This document shows positions 43,960-52,480 of a DNA stretch of 64,000 nucleotides, piece after piece. The translations under genes and the position numbers were made by a program. This DNA comes from Fimbriimonas ginsengisoli Gsoil 348 (GTDB lineage: Bacteria > Armatimonadota > Fimbriimonadia > Fimbriimonadales > Fimbriimonadaceae), in assembly GCF_000724625.1 (NCBI RefSeq), contig NZ_CP007139.1, positions 1,550,001-1,614,000 on the forward strand, in the 5' to 3' direction. A model generated the notes under the pieces. That model was not told the origin of the DNA. It searched no databases and worked only from the letters and a program-made list of their open reading frames with translations. Each line of letters opens with the position of its first letter. The stretch's first letter is position 1.

Positions 43960-44322
43960 ACCACCCTCCGTAGAAGCCCACTGACGGCACCTCTGCCGGA
44001 CACATTCCCGCTTTTCATCAGAAAAAGAGGGCAACGTGAATCTCTTCCGACCTCGGTTCGGAACATGGATGGCTACCGGAGGTGAGGCGCCCTGCCAGAC
44101 CGAGTTTCGTAAGTTGAAGGCGGTGAGATCGTTTCCGTCCGTCAAGGTCGATGCAACCCATGTGCTGCCACAAGTTCATCGCAAACGGTGTCGAAGTCGG
44201 CCGTGTGACCCAGCGAAAAGTTTGAAAAGCGTCCAAGACGGCCAGCCACCTCCATGTGGCGGTTTAACCCTGGTGGTTTTATTAGGAGACCCGCCTGCCT
44301 CAGGCATTTGGATCTCTTCACG
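43960..44322. other. 363-base stretch without a clear gene
   Basis: Both strands have short open frames (up to 96 residues) without a signature. AAAGCGTCCAAGACGGCCAG (44226-44245) is an almost exact direct copy of 45219-45238, so the xth gene lies between two such units. I see nothing else. Confidence 0.4.
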
Positions 44323-45120
44323 TTAGAGGTCCAAGGTTAGGCTAATCGGGCAGTGGTCTGAACCCATTACATTCGGGTGAATTTCGGCGGCGCTGACTTT
44401 TTCTCTCAGTGCGGACGAGACGAGGAAGTAGTCGATCCGCCACCCCACGTTGCGCCCTCGTGCCCCACCCATCTGGCTCCACCAGGTGTAGTGGCCGTTT
44501 CCTTGCGTAAAGATGCGGAACGTGTCGATGTAGCCTGCGTCGAGAAAGGCCTGAAACCCCGCCCTTTCTTCCTGAGTGAAACCTTTCTTCCCCATATTCG
44601 GCTTGGGATTGGCGAGGTCGAGCTCGGTGTGGGCGACGTTCAAGTCGCCGCAGAATACGACCGGCTTTGACTTTTCCAGGTGCTGACAGTATTCGAGAAA
44701 CGCAGGGTCCCAGTGGTCCCGGCGCAGGGGGATGCGGCTCAGGTCGTCTTTGGCGTTGGGGGTGTAAACGGTAACCAGAAAGAACGCCTCAAATTCCGCC
44801 ATCAATACACGCCCTTCTGCGTTCGGGTCGCCGTAGCCGTCCGTACTCATGTCGTACTTCGCCAGAATTTCGGCGGGCAAGCCTCTCTGAACCGCTAGGG
44901 GCTTGATCTTTGAGAGAATCCCGGTTCCGGAATAGCCCTTTTTGTCGGCCGAGTTCCAATACTCCTCGTAGTCGGGCAGGTCGACGACCGCCTCGTGGGG
45001 CTGCGCTTTGGTCTCCTGAAGGCAAAGAACGTCGGGTCTCTCCGCTGCGACGAAAGGGCCAAACATGTCCTTCCGCAACACCGCCCGAATACCGTTAACG
45101 TTCCAAGAATAGAGCTTCAC
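44323..45120 (-). CDS. xth: Exodeoxyribonuclease III (AP endonuclease)
   Basis: This DNA-repair nuclease cuts at abasic sites and removes 3' blocks in base-excision repair. The product (265 aa from GTG 45120) begins VKLYSWNVNGIRAV with the first metal Asn and continues with CLQETKAQP (Glu), GDLNVAH (Asp/Asn), NVGWRIDYFLVS (Asp) and GSDHCPI, the catalytic Asp-His at the end. The length is typical. A second possible start, ATG 45144, adds eight residues; GAGG stands only two bases before the GTG, so the start is not certain. Confidence 0.95.
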   Translation of the reverse strand: MKLYSWNVNGIRAVLRKDMFGPFVAAERPDVLCLQETKAQPHEAVVDLPDYEEYWNSADKKGYSGTGILSKIKPLAVQRGLPAEILAKYDMSTDGYGDPNAEGRVLMAEFEAFFLVTVYTPNAKDDLSRIPLRRDHWDPAFLEYCQHLEKSKPVVFCGDLNVAHTELDLANPKPNMGKKGFTQEERAGFQAFLDAGYIDTFRIFTQGNGHYTWWSQMGGARGRNVGWRIDYFLVSSALREKVSAAEIHPNVMGSDHCPISLTLDL

Positions 45121-45242
45121 GGCCTCATCATAGATGATGCACATTGCTCCCGTTTGAGCTCCCATGCTGGCAAACTGCGAACGCTGCGGGTTTGCGATCC
45201 CCGAAGGGGCCGAGACCCTACAAAGTGTCCAGGACGGCCAGA

Positions 45243-46400
45243 CTATCGTGTGGGCATGGTCGAGACCGATCGCTTGGAGCTCGTCAGGCTGGCCGGATCC
45301 TGCACTACGAGGGTCATGTCCTGCGCCGGAACGCCGGCCTGCTCGAGGCGCCTTACGATGCCGGGGTAGAAGCGGGGTTCGCCGTAGGGTGGGGCGTTCA
45401 TGTTGGACATGGACCAGAGAAGGATGTCTAGGCGGTACCGGTTTGTGGTTTCCTGGGCCAAGCCTTTGTTGCCGTCCACGTAGGCGCGGGGGAGGTGGCG
45501 CACGCCTTCGGCGGTGAGATAAATCCACCCATCGCGCAGCTTTCCCGAGTAGAAGGAGGCGGACAGGAATCCGTCCCAGAGTCCGACGAAGTTGAGCGCG
45601 GGCATCACCCCTACGAGTACCACGATCGCCTTTCCCAGCGGCTCCGACCAGGCGAGCCGCAGGATGCCGGCCGGGTTACGCGCGAACAGGATGACCGCCA
45701 AGACGGTGATCCAGAAATTCCACGGCCAAACGATCGAGTCGTAGTTCTGGCCGAACGGTCCGAGGGCGAGAAGTACGATGGCGTGCATCGTGATCGCCAA
45801 GCCGAGACCCCAGGCTCGCGTCCGGGGCAAAAGGAGCAGGATGGCGACCGACGTCTCGACGAGCGGCGCGACCGGCCAGAAAGGCTGTAATCGCGCGACT
45901 AGGCCCTCGCCGAGCGGGTGGAGGAGCCATGGAAAGACCTGGTCCGCGAAGATCGCATTCGCCTTTTGGAGTCCGCTCCAAAAATAGACACCGATTACGA
46001 CCGAGCCGCAAATCGCCCATGCCGCCCTTGACCGCGGTGAGTTCGGCTCGTCCCATCGCACCAGGGCCAGGGCGACAAACATCAGCCCGTATTGAAAAAA
46101 CCATGGCTGCATCCGGCTTACATCGAAGAGCGCCATCGCGCACCCGATGATCGGCGGAGCCAAAGCCCATAAGCCGGGAGAGGGATGAAACGCCACGGCG
46201 AGGATGCTGGCCACCAGCGCAATGGCGAGGAAAGCGCACAAAGCGGGCGGGAGATCCGGAACCCACGGATAGACGGCTATCGTCGGAAAGGCGCGGCCGT
46301 TCGTCCACAGACCGGCAGAGACCGCCATCGCCGAAAAAAACGCAGCGCAGAGCGACCACTTCGCCCACAGCATCCGCTTCCCGACGTTCCGCACCGCCAT
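45243..46400 (-). CDS. Polytopic membrane protein, HTTM/DoxX-like
   Basis: The 385-aa product has roughly nine hydrophobic helices (from LCAAFFSAMAVSAGLW to VVLVGVMPALNFVGLW) and a C-terminal soluble tail of about 100 residues. The arrangement of early helices and segments such as WSGLQKANAIF, VETSVAILLLLPRTRAWG and NFWITVLAVILFARNP resembles the HTTM group of vitamin-K-dependent carboxylase-like membrane domains, but the carboxylase active site is absent. The function is unknown. Confidence 0.6.
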   Translation of the reverse strand: MAVRNVGKRMLWAKWSLCAAFFSAMAVSAGLWTNGRAFPTIAVYPWVPDLPPALCAFLAIALVASILAVAFHPSPGLWALAPPIIGCAMALFDVSRMQPWFFQYGLMFVALALVRWDEPNSPRSRAAWAICGSVVIGVYFWSGLQKANAIFADQVFPWLLHPLGEGLVARLQPFWPVAPLVETSVAILLLLPRTRAWGLGLAITMHAIVLLALGPFGQNYDSIVWPWNFWITVLAVILFARNPAGILRLAWSEPLGKAIVVLVGVMPALNFVGLWDGFLSASFYSGKLRDGWIYLTAEGVRHLPRAYVDGNKGLAQETTNRYRLDILLWSMSNMNAPPYGEPRFYPGIVRRLEQAGVPAQDMTLVVQDPASLTSSKRSVSTMPTR

Positions 46401-46487
46401 CTTAGGCCGATTCTAGCGTGGGTTTCCACCAGAACGGCGTATCCACCGCTCGCATCGAGGCGTCGGAGTATTCGAACGAGGGACGCG

Positions 46488-48125
46488 ATGAAGCCTTTCC
46501 ACCTAAAGTTCTTACTCTTCGTACTAGCGCTCGTGGCCTCCGCTTCCGCGGGAGCGCAGTGGTCCCCGCCGCCTCCCTTTGAGACGGTAGACCTGCCCGC
46601 GATCAACTCGCGCACGATCGTAACCGGGACGATTTTGGATTTCAAATCCGCCGGGGACGACTGGAGCCGACGCGAAGTCGTGGTGGCGGTGAAAGAAACG
46701 CTTAAAGGCGACGCGAGCGGGACCGCCACGCTTCGCCTCCGAAGCTTTGTCCAGGACGAGGAGTTCGCCCGGTGGAAGGCAGGCGGGGACCTGATGCTCA
46801 TCGCCATCCCTCCCACCGAGGGTGAACCAGCCTCTCTCATCGACCTCTCCTCGAAGGACTTGGCTGTCTTCACCGCCGACCTTAAGCTGTTGCGGACGCC
46901 GGACGATGTGATTCGGACGGTGAAAGAGCGGGTGCGGGTAGCCGGAAACACGGCCAAGGTGGAGCGGTACGTGAGAAACGTCCCGGTCTCCAGGATCGCG
47001 GGGACGCCGCTGGAAAAGGGAGCCTACGTGAGCCCGGATAAGACGGTTCGGTTCTATGTGCCGGTCGACCAGAGGTTGGAGCAGTACGGCCAGGGGCTCC
47101 TTCGTTCGAAAGAAATGGATCACCGAATCGAAGGGATTCGCATCTTGGGCCACTTCAAGACCGACGCAAACATCTCCCGGCTGAAGGAGCGGCTACGAGA
47201 CGACGGATGGATCCCGACTTGGAGCTACGAAGGAAATAAACTGCTCGCTTTTCGGGTCAACGAAGTCCGGCGGACCGCTTACGAAACCTTGAAATCGCTC
47301 GGAATCTCGGTGCCGAAGCCGCTAACCGACGATCCGCCGGACCGAGACCACCAAGTGGTTTCCGCCGACCTTGGCGGGGCCGAGGTTCGGCACGACCTTG
47401 TGGAACTGGCAAGGTGTCCCAACCTGGTGGATTTGAGTTTGGCCACGGCGAAGCTGGAGCCTCCCGATATCGAAGCGCTCGCCCAGGTCAAGGCGCTGAA
47501 AATGATCTATCTCCAAGGATCTAACATTGCCGACGACGGACTTAGACATCTCGCGGCGTTGCCCAGGCTTGCCTACATAAACCTTGGCGGTACGCCGGTT
47601 ACCGATATCGGCGTGCGGGAACTGGCCCGATTTAGGTCGTTGAAGAAGGTGGACTTGGGCGCCAACGCCACGGCGGCCGGAGTCGAGGCGTTGCATCGCC
47701 TCCGGCCGGACATCCAGATCCAGCCGGACGACTTCGCCTTTCTGGCTCGCTTACACCCTCAGCGCGTCGAGTTGGGTTTCCGGGGGAGATCGGTGCCGGA
47801 GGATCACAGCGTTTCGCGGGAAATCTGGCGGTACGCCCTAGTTTTTCCAAAGGAAACCGCCGGTCAGGTCGACGCGCTGCTTCGCCAAGAGCTGTTAAGG
47901 CGGGGTTGGAAAGCCGGCCACCCCGAAGCCCAACCGCAATACGACGGCTACTACCGGGAGCGGCCTCGGCTGCCTGGTTCCCCCAACCTGGTGCACCTCG
48001 ATAATGTCATCCTTACCCACCCGCCAGAGGGAGAGGTCGATCGAGCTTGGGGCGTCTCCGCGGAGCCGGGGGGCCGACTGATCATCGTCGAACGGGTCGT
48101 CGCTGAAAAGCCAAGAAAGCCATAA
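46488..48125 (+). CDS. Secreted leucine-rich-repeat protein
   Basis: The 545-aa product has a signal peptide (KPFHLKFLLFVLALVASASAGAQ, cleaved near residue 24). The first half has unknown strand-rich blocks, the middle (about residues 205-270) has HEAT-like helices (RILGHFKTDANISRLKERL), and residues about 305-400 form a leucine-rich-repeat stretch (NLVDLSLATAKLEPPDIEALAQ; LKMIYLQGSNIADDGLRHLAALPRLAYINLGGTPVTDIGVREL), likely used for protein binding. A longer frame starts far upstream but overlaps the previous gene; ATG 46488 immediately precedes the signal peptide. Confidence 0.72.
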   Translation: MKPFHLKFLLFVLALVASASAGAQWSPPPPFETVDLPAINSRTIVTGTILDFKSAGDDWSRREVVVAVKETLKGDASGTATLRLRSFVQDEEFARWKAGGDLMLIAIPPTEGEPASLIDLSSKDLAVFTADLKLLRTPDDVIRTVKERVRVAGNTAKVERYVRNVPVSRIAGTPLEKGAYVSPDKTVRFYVPVDQRLEQYGQGLLRSKEMDHRIEGIRILGHFKTDANISRLKERLRDDGWIPTWSYEGNKLLAFRVNEVRRTAYETLKSLGISVPKPLTDDPPDRDHQVVSADLGGAEVRHDLVELARCPNLVDLSLATAKLEPPDIEALAQVKALKMIYLQGSNIADDGLRHLAALPRLAYINLGGTPVTDIGVRELARFRSLKKVDLGANATAAGVEALHRLRPDIQIQPDDFAFLARLHPQRVELGFRGRSVPEDHSVSREIWRYALVFPKETAGQVDALLRQELLRRGWKAGHPEAQPQYDGYYRERPRLPGSPNLVHLDNVILTHPPEGEVDRAWGVSAEPGGRLIIVERVVAEKPRKP

Positions 48126-48171
48126 GCGCTTGCCTTAGCCGCTCCTCGCCTTCGCTCACCGGGTCCCGAAT

Positions 48172-48272
48172 AGGAGCGCGAACTTCAGTTCGCTTGCGGA
48201 GTCGACTTTAGTCGGCCCCCCGGTCGCGGGCTAAAGCCTGGCGACGCAAGCCGGCTGAAGCCGGCGCTCCAT
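48172..48272. repeat. Array of four CT-NN-AG mini-hairpins, array 1
   Basis: In order: GCGAACT-TC-AGTTCGC (48178-48193), CGACT-TT-AGTCG (48203-48214), GGCT-AA-AGCC (48228-48237) and GCCGGCT-GA-AGCCGGC (48250-48265). All stems close with CT/AG around a two-base loop. GGAGCGC and GCGCTCC flank the array as inverse ends. No gene lies in 48126-48322. Confidence 0.85.
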
Positions 48273-48322
48273 TGGCGAGGAACGAACACCGCCCCTGCCC
48301 TCCGGGTATGGTGCCGAAAGCC

Positions 48323-49537
48323 ATGAGCCAGGGGCCTCTCGCAAATATCGCAAAGATCGTCGACGCGCGCAGCAAGCGCATCTCCAGCTACGACCGCAAC
48401 GGCGGGAATGGAGACCTGATCCCGATTCCTCAGGGGGAGACGGTGACGATCGCCGAGATGTCGGGCGCGGGCATCGTCAAGCACATCTGGATCACGATCG
48501 GCAGCAAAGACGACCTCATCCGCCGGAATCTGGTTCTGCGGATGTATTGGGACGGGCAAGCGCACCCGAGCGTCGAATCGCCGATCGGCGAGTTCTTCGG
48601 CCAAGGCTGGGGGATGAAATACAACTTCATCTCGCCGCCGGTCTCGGCCGCGCCGGCGAACGGCAACGCCCTCGTCTGCTACTTCCCGATGCCGTACGGC
48701 AATGGCGCGCGGATCACGGTGGAGAACCAGGGCTCTTGCGATCTCGACCATTTCTACTATTACGTGGATTACGAAGAGCACCCGAGCATCCCAGCCGATA
48801 TGGGGCGGTTCCACGCTTGGTACCACCAAGAGCTGACCCAGCCGGAGGGGCAGACCGACAACGTCGGCCTCGGCGGCGATGTGGAAAACGAATGGTCCGT
48901 CTTTGGCGGCTTCCCGAATAACCCGACCGATAAGAACAACTATCTCTTCGCAGAAATAGAGGGAACCGGCCACTACGTCGGGGTCAACTACTACATCAAC
49001 TCGCCGTCGCCGATTTGGTACGGCGAGGGAGACGACATGTTCATGGTCGACGGCGAGGCGTGGCCAGGTTCCGCCCACGGCACCGGGACCGAGGATTACT
49101 TCAACCAGAGTTGGTGCCCCGACGAGCACTACCTCCACCCATACTTCGGCACCGCCCGCGCCCCGGGCCGCAATAACGATTCCCCCCGCTTCGGCTGGCT
49201 CGGCCGTACCCACTGCTACCGGTACCACCTTGAGGACCCGATCCGGTTCAAGAAATCGCTCCGCGCCAGCATCGAGCACGGCCACGCCAACTGCCTCACG
49301 CTAGACCTCGCCAGCGTCGCCTACTGGTACCAGACCTTGCCCTCCAAGCCGTTCCCGCCCCTGCCGCCGGTCGCCGACCGGGTCCCCCGCCCGGAGATCA
49401 CCGCCGTCGACGTCCACCGCTGGCGCCACGAATGGCGCATGAATCGGGGCGGCGGCAAACTGTTCGGCACCGAACATCCCCCTCGCCAGCCGGACGCAGA
49501 GAAGGTCGTCGAAGAAAACGCCGACCCAGAAGCGTAA
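48323..49537 (+). CDS. DUF2961/GH172-like glycoside hydrolase
   Basis: The 404-aa product matches DUF2961, whose characterised members (GH172) act on D-arabinofuranosyl or D-fructofuranosyl linkages with a jelly-roll fold. Typical stretches are SSYDRNGGNGDLIPIPQGE (about residues 17-35), GAGIVKHIWITI, SPIGEFFGQGWG (the family's EFFG motif), NALVCYFPMPY and HGTGTEDYFNQSW, where the GTEDYF segment holds acidic catalytic residues. No signal peptide is seen. ATG 48323 is preferred over ATG 48308, from which no ribosome site is visible. The substrate is unknown. Confidence 0.88.
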   Translation: MSQGPLANIAKIVDARSKRISSYDRNGGNGDLIPIPQGETVTIAEMSGAGIVKHIWITIGSKDDLIRRNLVLRMYWDGQAHPSVESPIGEFFGQGWGMKYNFISPPVSAAPANGNALVCYFPMPYGNGARITVENQGSCDLDHFYYYVDYEEHPSIPADMGRFHAWYHQELTQPEGQTDNVGLGGDVENEWSVFGGFPNNPTDKNNYLFAEIEGTGHYVGVNYYINSPSPIWYGEGDDMFMVDGEAWPGSAHGTGTEDYFNQSWCPDEHYLHPYFGTARAPGRNNDSPRFGWLGRTHCYRYHLEDPIRFKKSLRASIEHGHANCLTLDLASVAYWYQTLPSKPFPPLPPVADRVPRPEITAVDVHRWRHEWRMNRGGGKLFGTEHPPRQPDAEKVVEENADPEA

Positions 49538-49680
49538 GCCGCTTTGGGAGTGCGCGAAGCCCTTCGCGCTTTCCCCCTGCGCGGAGCGCGTTCCCAACCG
49601 CGGCGCGGGCGCAGGCCATGAAATGGCGCGCTTCTATCCCGAAGGGATTTCGTCCCCCAACGAAGGGTTGCGAAGCACGA

Positions 49681-49960
49681 GCTACCCTGGTACCGTCAGC
49701 CGCCAAATTTCTACCCTAACGGGGTAATGCCATCCAGTTTTCGAACGAACCTTCCGTCCGGAGTTAACACAAAGGCGCCAAGGCACAGAGACACAAAGAT
49801 CGTGTCGGCGTTTGCCCCACCGGCATGTCCAGTAGCCAGAACCTCCGTGCCTTCGTGTCTCTGTGCCTCTGTGTTTGTATTCTCCGAGGGTTCGCCAGGG
49901 CAAAAACTGGGTGGCATTACCCCGTTGGGGTAGAAGCCGAAACGGCTGGCACCAGGGTAG
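49681..49960. repeat. 280-bp nested inverted repeat without a gene
   Basis: The outer arms (49681-49741 and 49901-49960, about 60 bases each) share GCTACCCTGG, CTACCC.AACGGGGTAATGCCA and CCAGTTTT in inverse order. The inner arms (49766-49798 and 49845-49877) are GGCACAGAGACACAAAG-type sequences. Inside and around it only short chance frames are found. The rest of 49538-50506 holds the array at 50322 and no gene. Confidence 0.85.
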
Positions 49961-50321
49961 GACGCCGCTACGCGGCTTACCAATCCTAGTAAGTTAAATG
50001 GCGGACCCGTCGGGATTGTGTCCGCGTGCTTTACACCCTGAAGTTAAGCTTCGCAGCGAAGAGTGCGGTACCCGGCGGCGTTCTGCGTGTTCGCATAGCA
50101 CCCTTGGAAGCCCCGCCGTTTCTTTTGCACGGAGCGACGGGGGCGTTCCGGTTCCTTGAAAACCAGACCTCGCCCCGTCGGCGAAGGCGGAAAATAAAAA
50201 TTACAAAACGAAACGGAGCCATCCGTGGCAAAGGAAAAACCCGTCCCCTCCCAAACTGCTAACCGCCAACTGCCAGCCCTGGGAAAAATTACGAAACGAA
50301 CCCAGCGGGTTGGGAAAGGAG

Positions 50322-50420
50322 CGCCGGCTTGAGCCGGCATGCGCCGTTCGGGCTTTAGCCCGCGACGGGGGTCGACTGAAGTCGAACGCCACATGCGAGC
50401 TAAAGCTCGCGCTCCGGGGC
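50322..50420. repeat. Array of four CT-NN-AG mini-hairpins, array 2
   Basis: In order: GCCGGCT-TG-AGCCGGC (50324-50339), CGGGCT-TT-AGCCCG (50348-50361), TCGACT-GA-AGTCGA (50372-50385) and GCGAGCT-AA-AGCTCGC (50396-50411), flanked by GGAGCGC/GCGCTCC. It has the same layout as array 1 at 48172 but different stems. Confidence 0.85.
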
Positions 50421-50506
50421 GTTCGCGATTTCTAAGTTGGAGGGCGAGACTCGGCACCAAAAACATTACGGGTGCCACGAAGGCCCCAAGCGACTACACT
50501 TCAGTC

Positions 50507-51706
50507 ATGATTCGGCGGATACTCGCCCTTGGGTTGGCTTTGGCCGTGACCTCCGCCCGCGGATACGGGCAGGGGGCGGCGGTGACCACGCCGCCGCCCC
50601 CCATCGTCTTCGCCCCGTGGCAGGAAGTGGCCCGTACCGACCTCGGGGTCGAATACCTTGTGACCTTTCCTAGCCCGTTCGTCAGCGCGTATCCGGCCAA
50701 TAACTCCGTGCCGTTGAGGGTTTTCCTGCCGGCGATCGCCAATCCGGCGCCCGTGGTGTTGGTGCTCCACTACTGGGGGGCGACCGACCTGCGGTTGGAG
50801 CGGGTGCTCGCCGAAGAGCTGAATCGGCGGGGAATTGCCGCCGCTATCCTCACGCTTCCGTATCACCTCTCTCGCACCCCGCCGGGGCACCGTTCCGGAG
50901 AACTGGCGGTGCAGCCGGACCCCGACAGCCTCAAGGCGACGATGATCCAGTCGGTTTGGGACTCGCGCCGGGCGCTCGATTTTCTCGTCACCCGGCCGGA
51001 ACTCCGCGGAGATCAGGTAGGCGTCGCGGGAACCAGCCTGGGCGCGCTGGTCACCGGCCTCGTGGCGGCTATCGACCCGCGGATCGCCCACGCCAGCTTC
51101 CTCCTCGGCGGGGTCGACCTTGCCCATATTTTGTGGAGTAGCTCGCGAGTCGTCCCCCAGCGCGACGTGCTACGACGGAGAGGAGTTACCGAGGATCGGC
51201 TGCGGGCGACGCTGGCGGATATCGAACCCCTGACTTACCTAGAAAAACATCGCCCCGCTTCCAGCTTCGTGATCGGCGGCCTGTTCGATACCGTGATCCC
51301 ACGCTCCAGCACCGAGGCGCTGATCAAGGTGCTCGACACTCGCAACGTGCTTTGGCTCGACACCGGCCACTACGGGGGGATATTTGTCCAGCGCCGCCTG
51401 ATGCGCGAGGTCGCCCGGTATTTCGGGACTTCGTTTACCAGCGCCGATTTCGTCCCCCCAAAAAAGCTGTACGCCCCCACCGTTCGTCTCGGGTTCAAGG
51501 TGGACACCGCCCGCGGACTCGATCTCGGGATCGGCCTCGATTTGTATAAGTTCGATCGTAGAGGGGATGGATACGCGACCCTTTTCCTCACCCCCCGTGG
51601 CCCGGAGCTCTTTGCGGGTCGGCGGATCGCTCAGGGGCTCAGCATCGGCTTCGTCGGCTCCCCCCGTGGCCTCGGCGGGGCGATCCTATGGAGTACGGTC
51701 CTGTGA
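50507..51706 (+). CDS. Secreted alpha/beta hydrolase
   Basis: The 399-aa product has a signal peptide (RRILALGLALAVTSARGYG) and an alpha/beta-hydrolase domain: VAGTSLGALVTG (GxSxG, Ser about residue 175), GGLFDTVIP (Asp) and LDTGHYGG (His) form a triad. The region before the nucleophile (VLVLHYWGATDLRL) contains the oxyanion strand. The last 80 residues are beta-rich. It likely hydrolyses an ester or peptide outside the cytoplasm. ATG 50507 is the start that immediately precedes the signal; the frame upstream is repeat sequence. It overlaps the GNAT gene by 19 bases. Confidence 0.85.
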   Translation: MIRRILALGLALAVTSARGYGQGAAVTTPPPPIVFAPWQEVARTDLGVEYLVTFPSPFVSAYPANNSVPLRVFLPAIANPAPVVLVLHYWGATDLRLERVLAEELNRRGIAAAILTLPYHLSRTPPGHRSGELAVQPDPDSLKATMIQSVWDSRRALDFLVTRPELRGDQVGVAGTSLGALVTGLVAAIDPRIAHASFLLGGVDLAHILWSSSRVVPQRDVLRRRGVTEDRLRATLADIEPLTYLEKHRPASSFVIGGLFDTVIPRSSTEALIKVLDTRNVLWLDTGHYGGIFVQRRLMREVARYFGTSFTSADFVPPKKLYAPTVRLGFKVDTARGLDLGIGLDLYKFDRRGDGYATLFLTPRGPELFAGRRIAQGLSIGFVGSPRGLGGAILWSTVL

Positions 51707-52476
51707 TCGTCGAATCGCTGCTCCGGTCGGCGTCGGACAACCTGATCGAGACGTACCTCCGGCTTGGACACGCGATCCCGGAATCGCGGAGCTGGGAGGA
51801 GCCGGCGTACGTGGCCTGCGGCGGGACGTTCGAGCATCCGATCTGCAACTTCGCCGCCCGCCTTCGCCTCGATCCTTGGTCGGCGAGACGGCTATCGGAC
51901 CTCGCCAGCGGCCGGCCCGCCTTCAACGTCTACCTCTTGCCGGGGGACGAGCCGTCTCATGCCACCGAACTGTTGGAGCGCGCCGGCTTTCACCCTTCGT
52001 ACCGACTCGTACAGATGGTTGCCGAACGGCCGGAGCCGGGGCCGAGCATCGAGCTTTCCCGAGCGGACACGTTCGAGGATCGCTTTAAGGTCGCCTCTTT
52101 CATGGGGCATCAATTCTTCACCCGTCAGACCGAGGCGTTCCGCCGGAAGATCGCCATCGCGACGGCCCGCGCGGAAGGTTTGGAACTGTATGGACTGGAC
52201 GAAAGAGCGCAAAAAACCGCCGCGCTGATGCTTTGTCACGCATCTGGCGTTCTTGGCGTCTACAATCTATGCGTGGCATCCGCCCGAAGGGGTCGCGGCA
52301 TCGGCAGCGGCGTCTTAAATTGGGCTCTCGCATTGGCGAGAGAGACGGAGCGGGCCGTCACTTTGCAGTGCGATTCGAGACTCGAAGGCTGGTATCGATA
52401 CTGGGGTTTCGTCGCTACTGGAAAGGTTGACGTTTATTCTTTGGCTAAAAGGAATCAGGACGATATAATCTTGTGA
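51688..52476 (+). CDS. GNAT-family acetyltransferase
   Basis: The 262-aa product is N-terminally extended, with the GNAT core in the last 130 residues: ASARRGRGIGSGVLNWAL (acetyl-CoA binding R-x-x-G-x-G/A, about residues 207-224) and the closing strand AVTLQCDSRLEGWYRYWGFV, where the Tyr-x-x-x-G-F motif marks the end of the fold. It transfers an acetyl group from acetyl-CoA to an amine; the acceptor is unknown. It overlaps the upstream hydrolase gene and is followed after 4 bases by the prepilin gene, so these three are probably co-expressed. Confidence 0.85.
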   Translation: MEYGPVIVESLLRSASDNLIETYLRLGHAIPESRSWEEPAYVACGGTFEHPICNFAARLRLDPWSARRLSDLASGRPAFNVYLLPGDEPSHATELLERAGFHPSYRLVQMVAERPEPGPSIELSRADTFEDRFKVASFMGHQFFTRQTEAFRRKIAIATARAEGLELYGLDERAQKTAALMLCHASGVLGVYNLCVASARRGRGIGSGVLNWALALARETERAVTLQCDSRLEGWYRYWGFVATGKVDVYSLAKRNQDDIIL

Positions 52477-52480
52477 AACG

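Noticed and set aside
44036-44326. 96-residue frame after the AraC gene
   Set aside because: No ribosome site, no signature, and its end runs through the repeated 20-mer.
45164-45517. 117-residue frame starting with a CxxC motif (NCERCGF)
   Set aside because: Only one Cys pair is present and the rest is antisense to the membrane-protein gene; it may be a scrap of a zinc-ribbon gene, but this cannot be supported.
48185-49285. 366-residue frame on the minus strand
   Set aside because: It lies opposite the GH172-like gene, which has clear family motifs; the frame is an antisense shadow in GC-rich sequence.
49727-49933. 68-residue frame inside the nested repeat
   Set aside because: It consists of the two inner arms and their spacer; Cys/Pro-rich repeat translation without a ribosome site.
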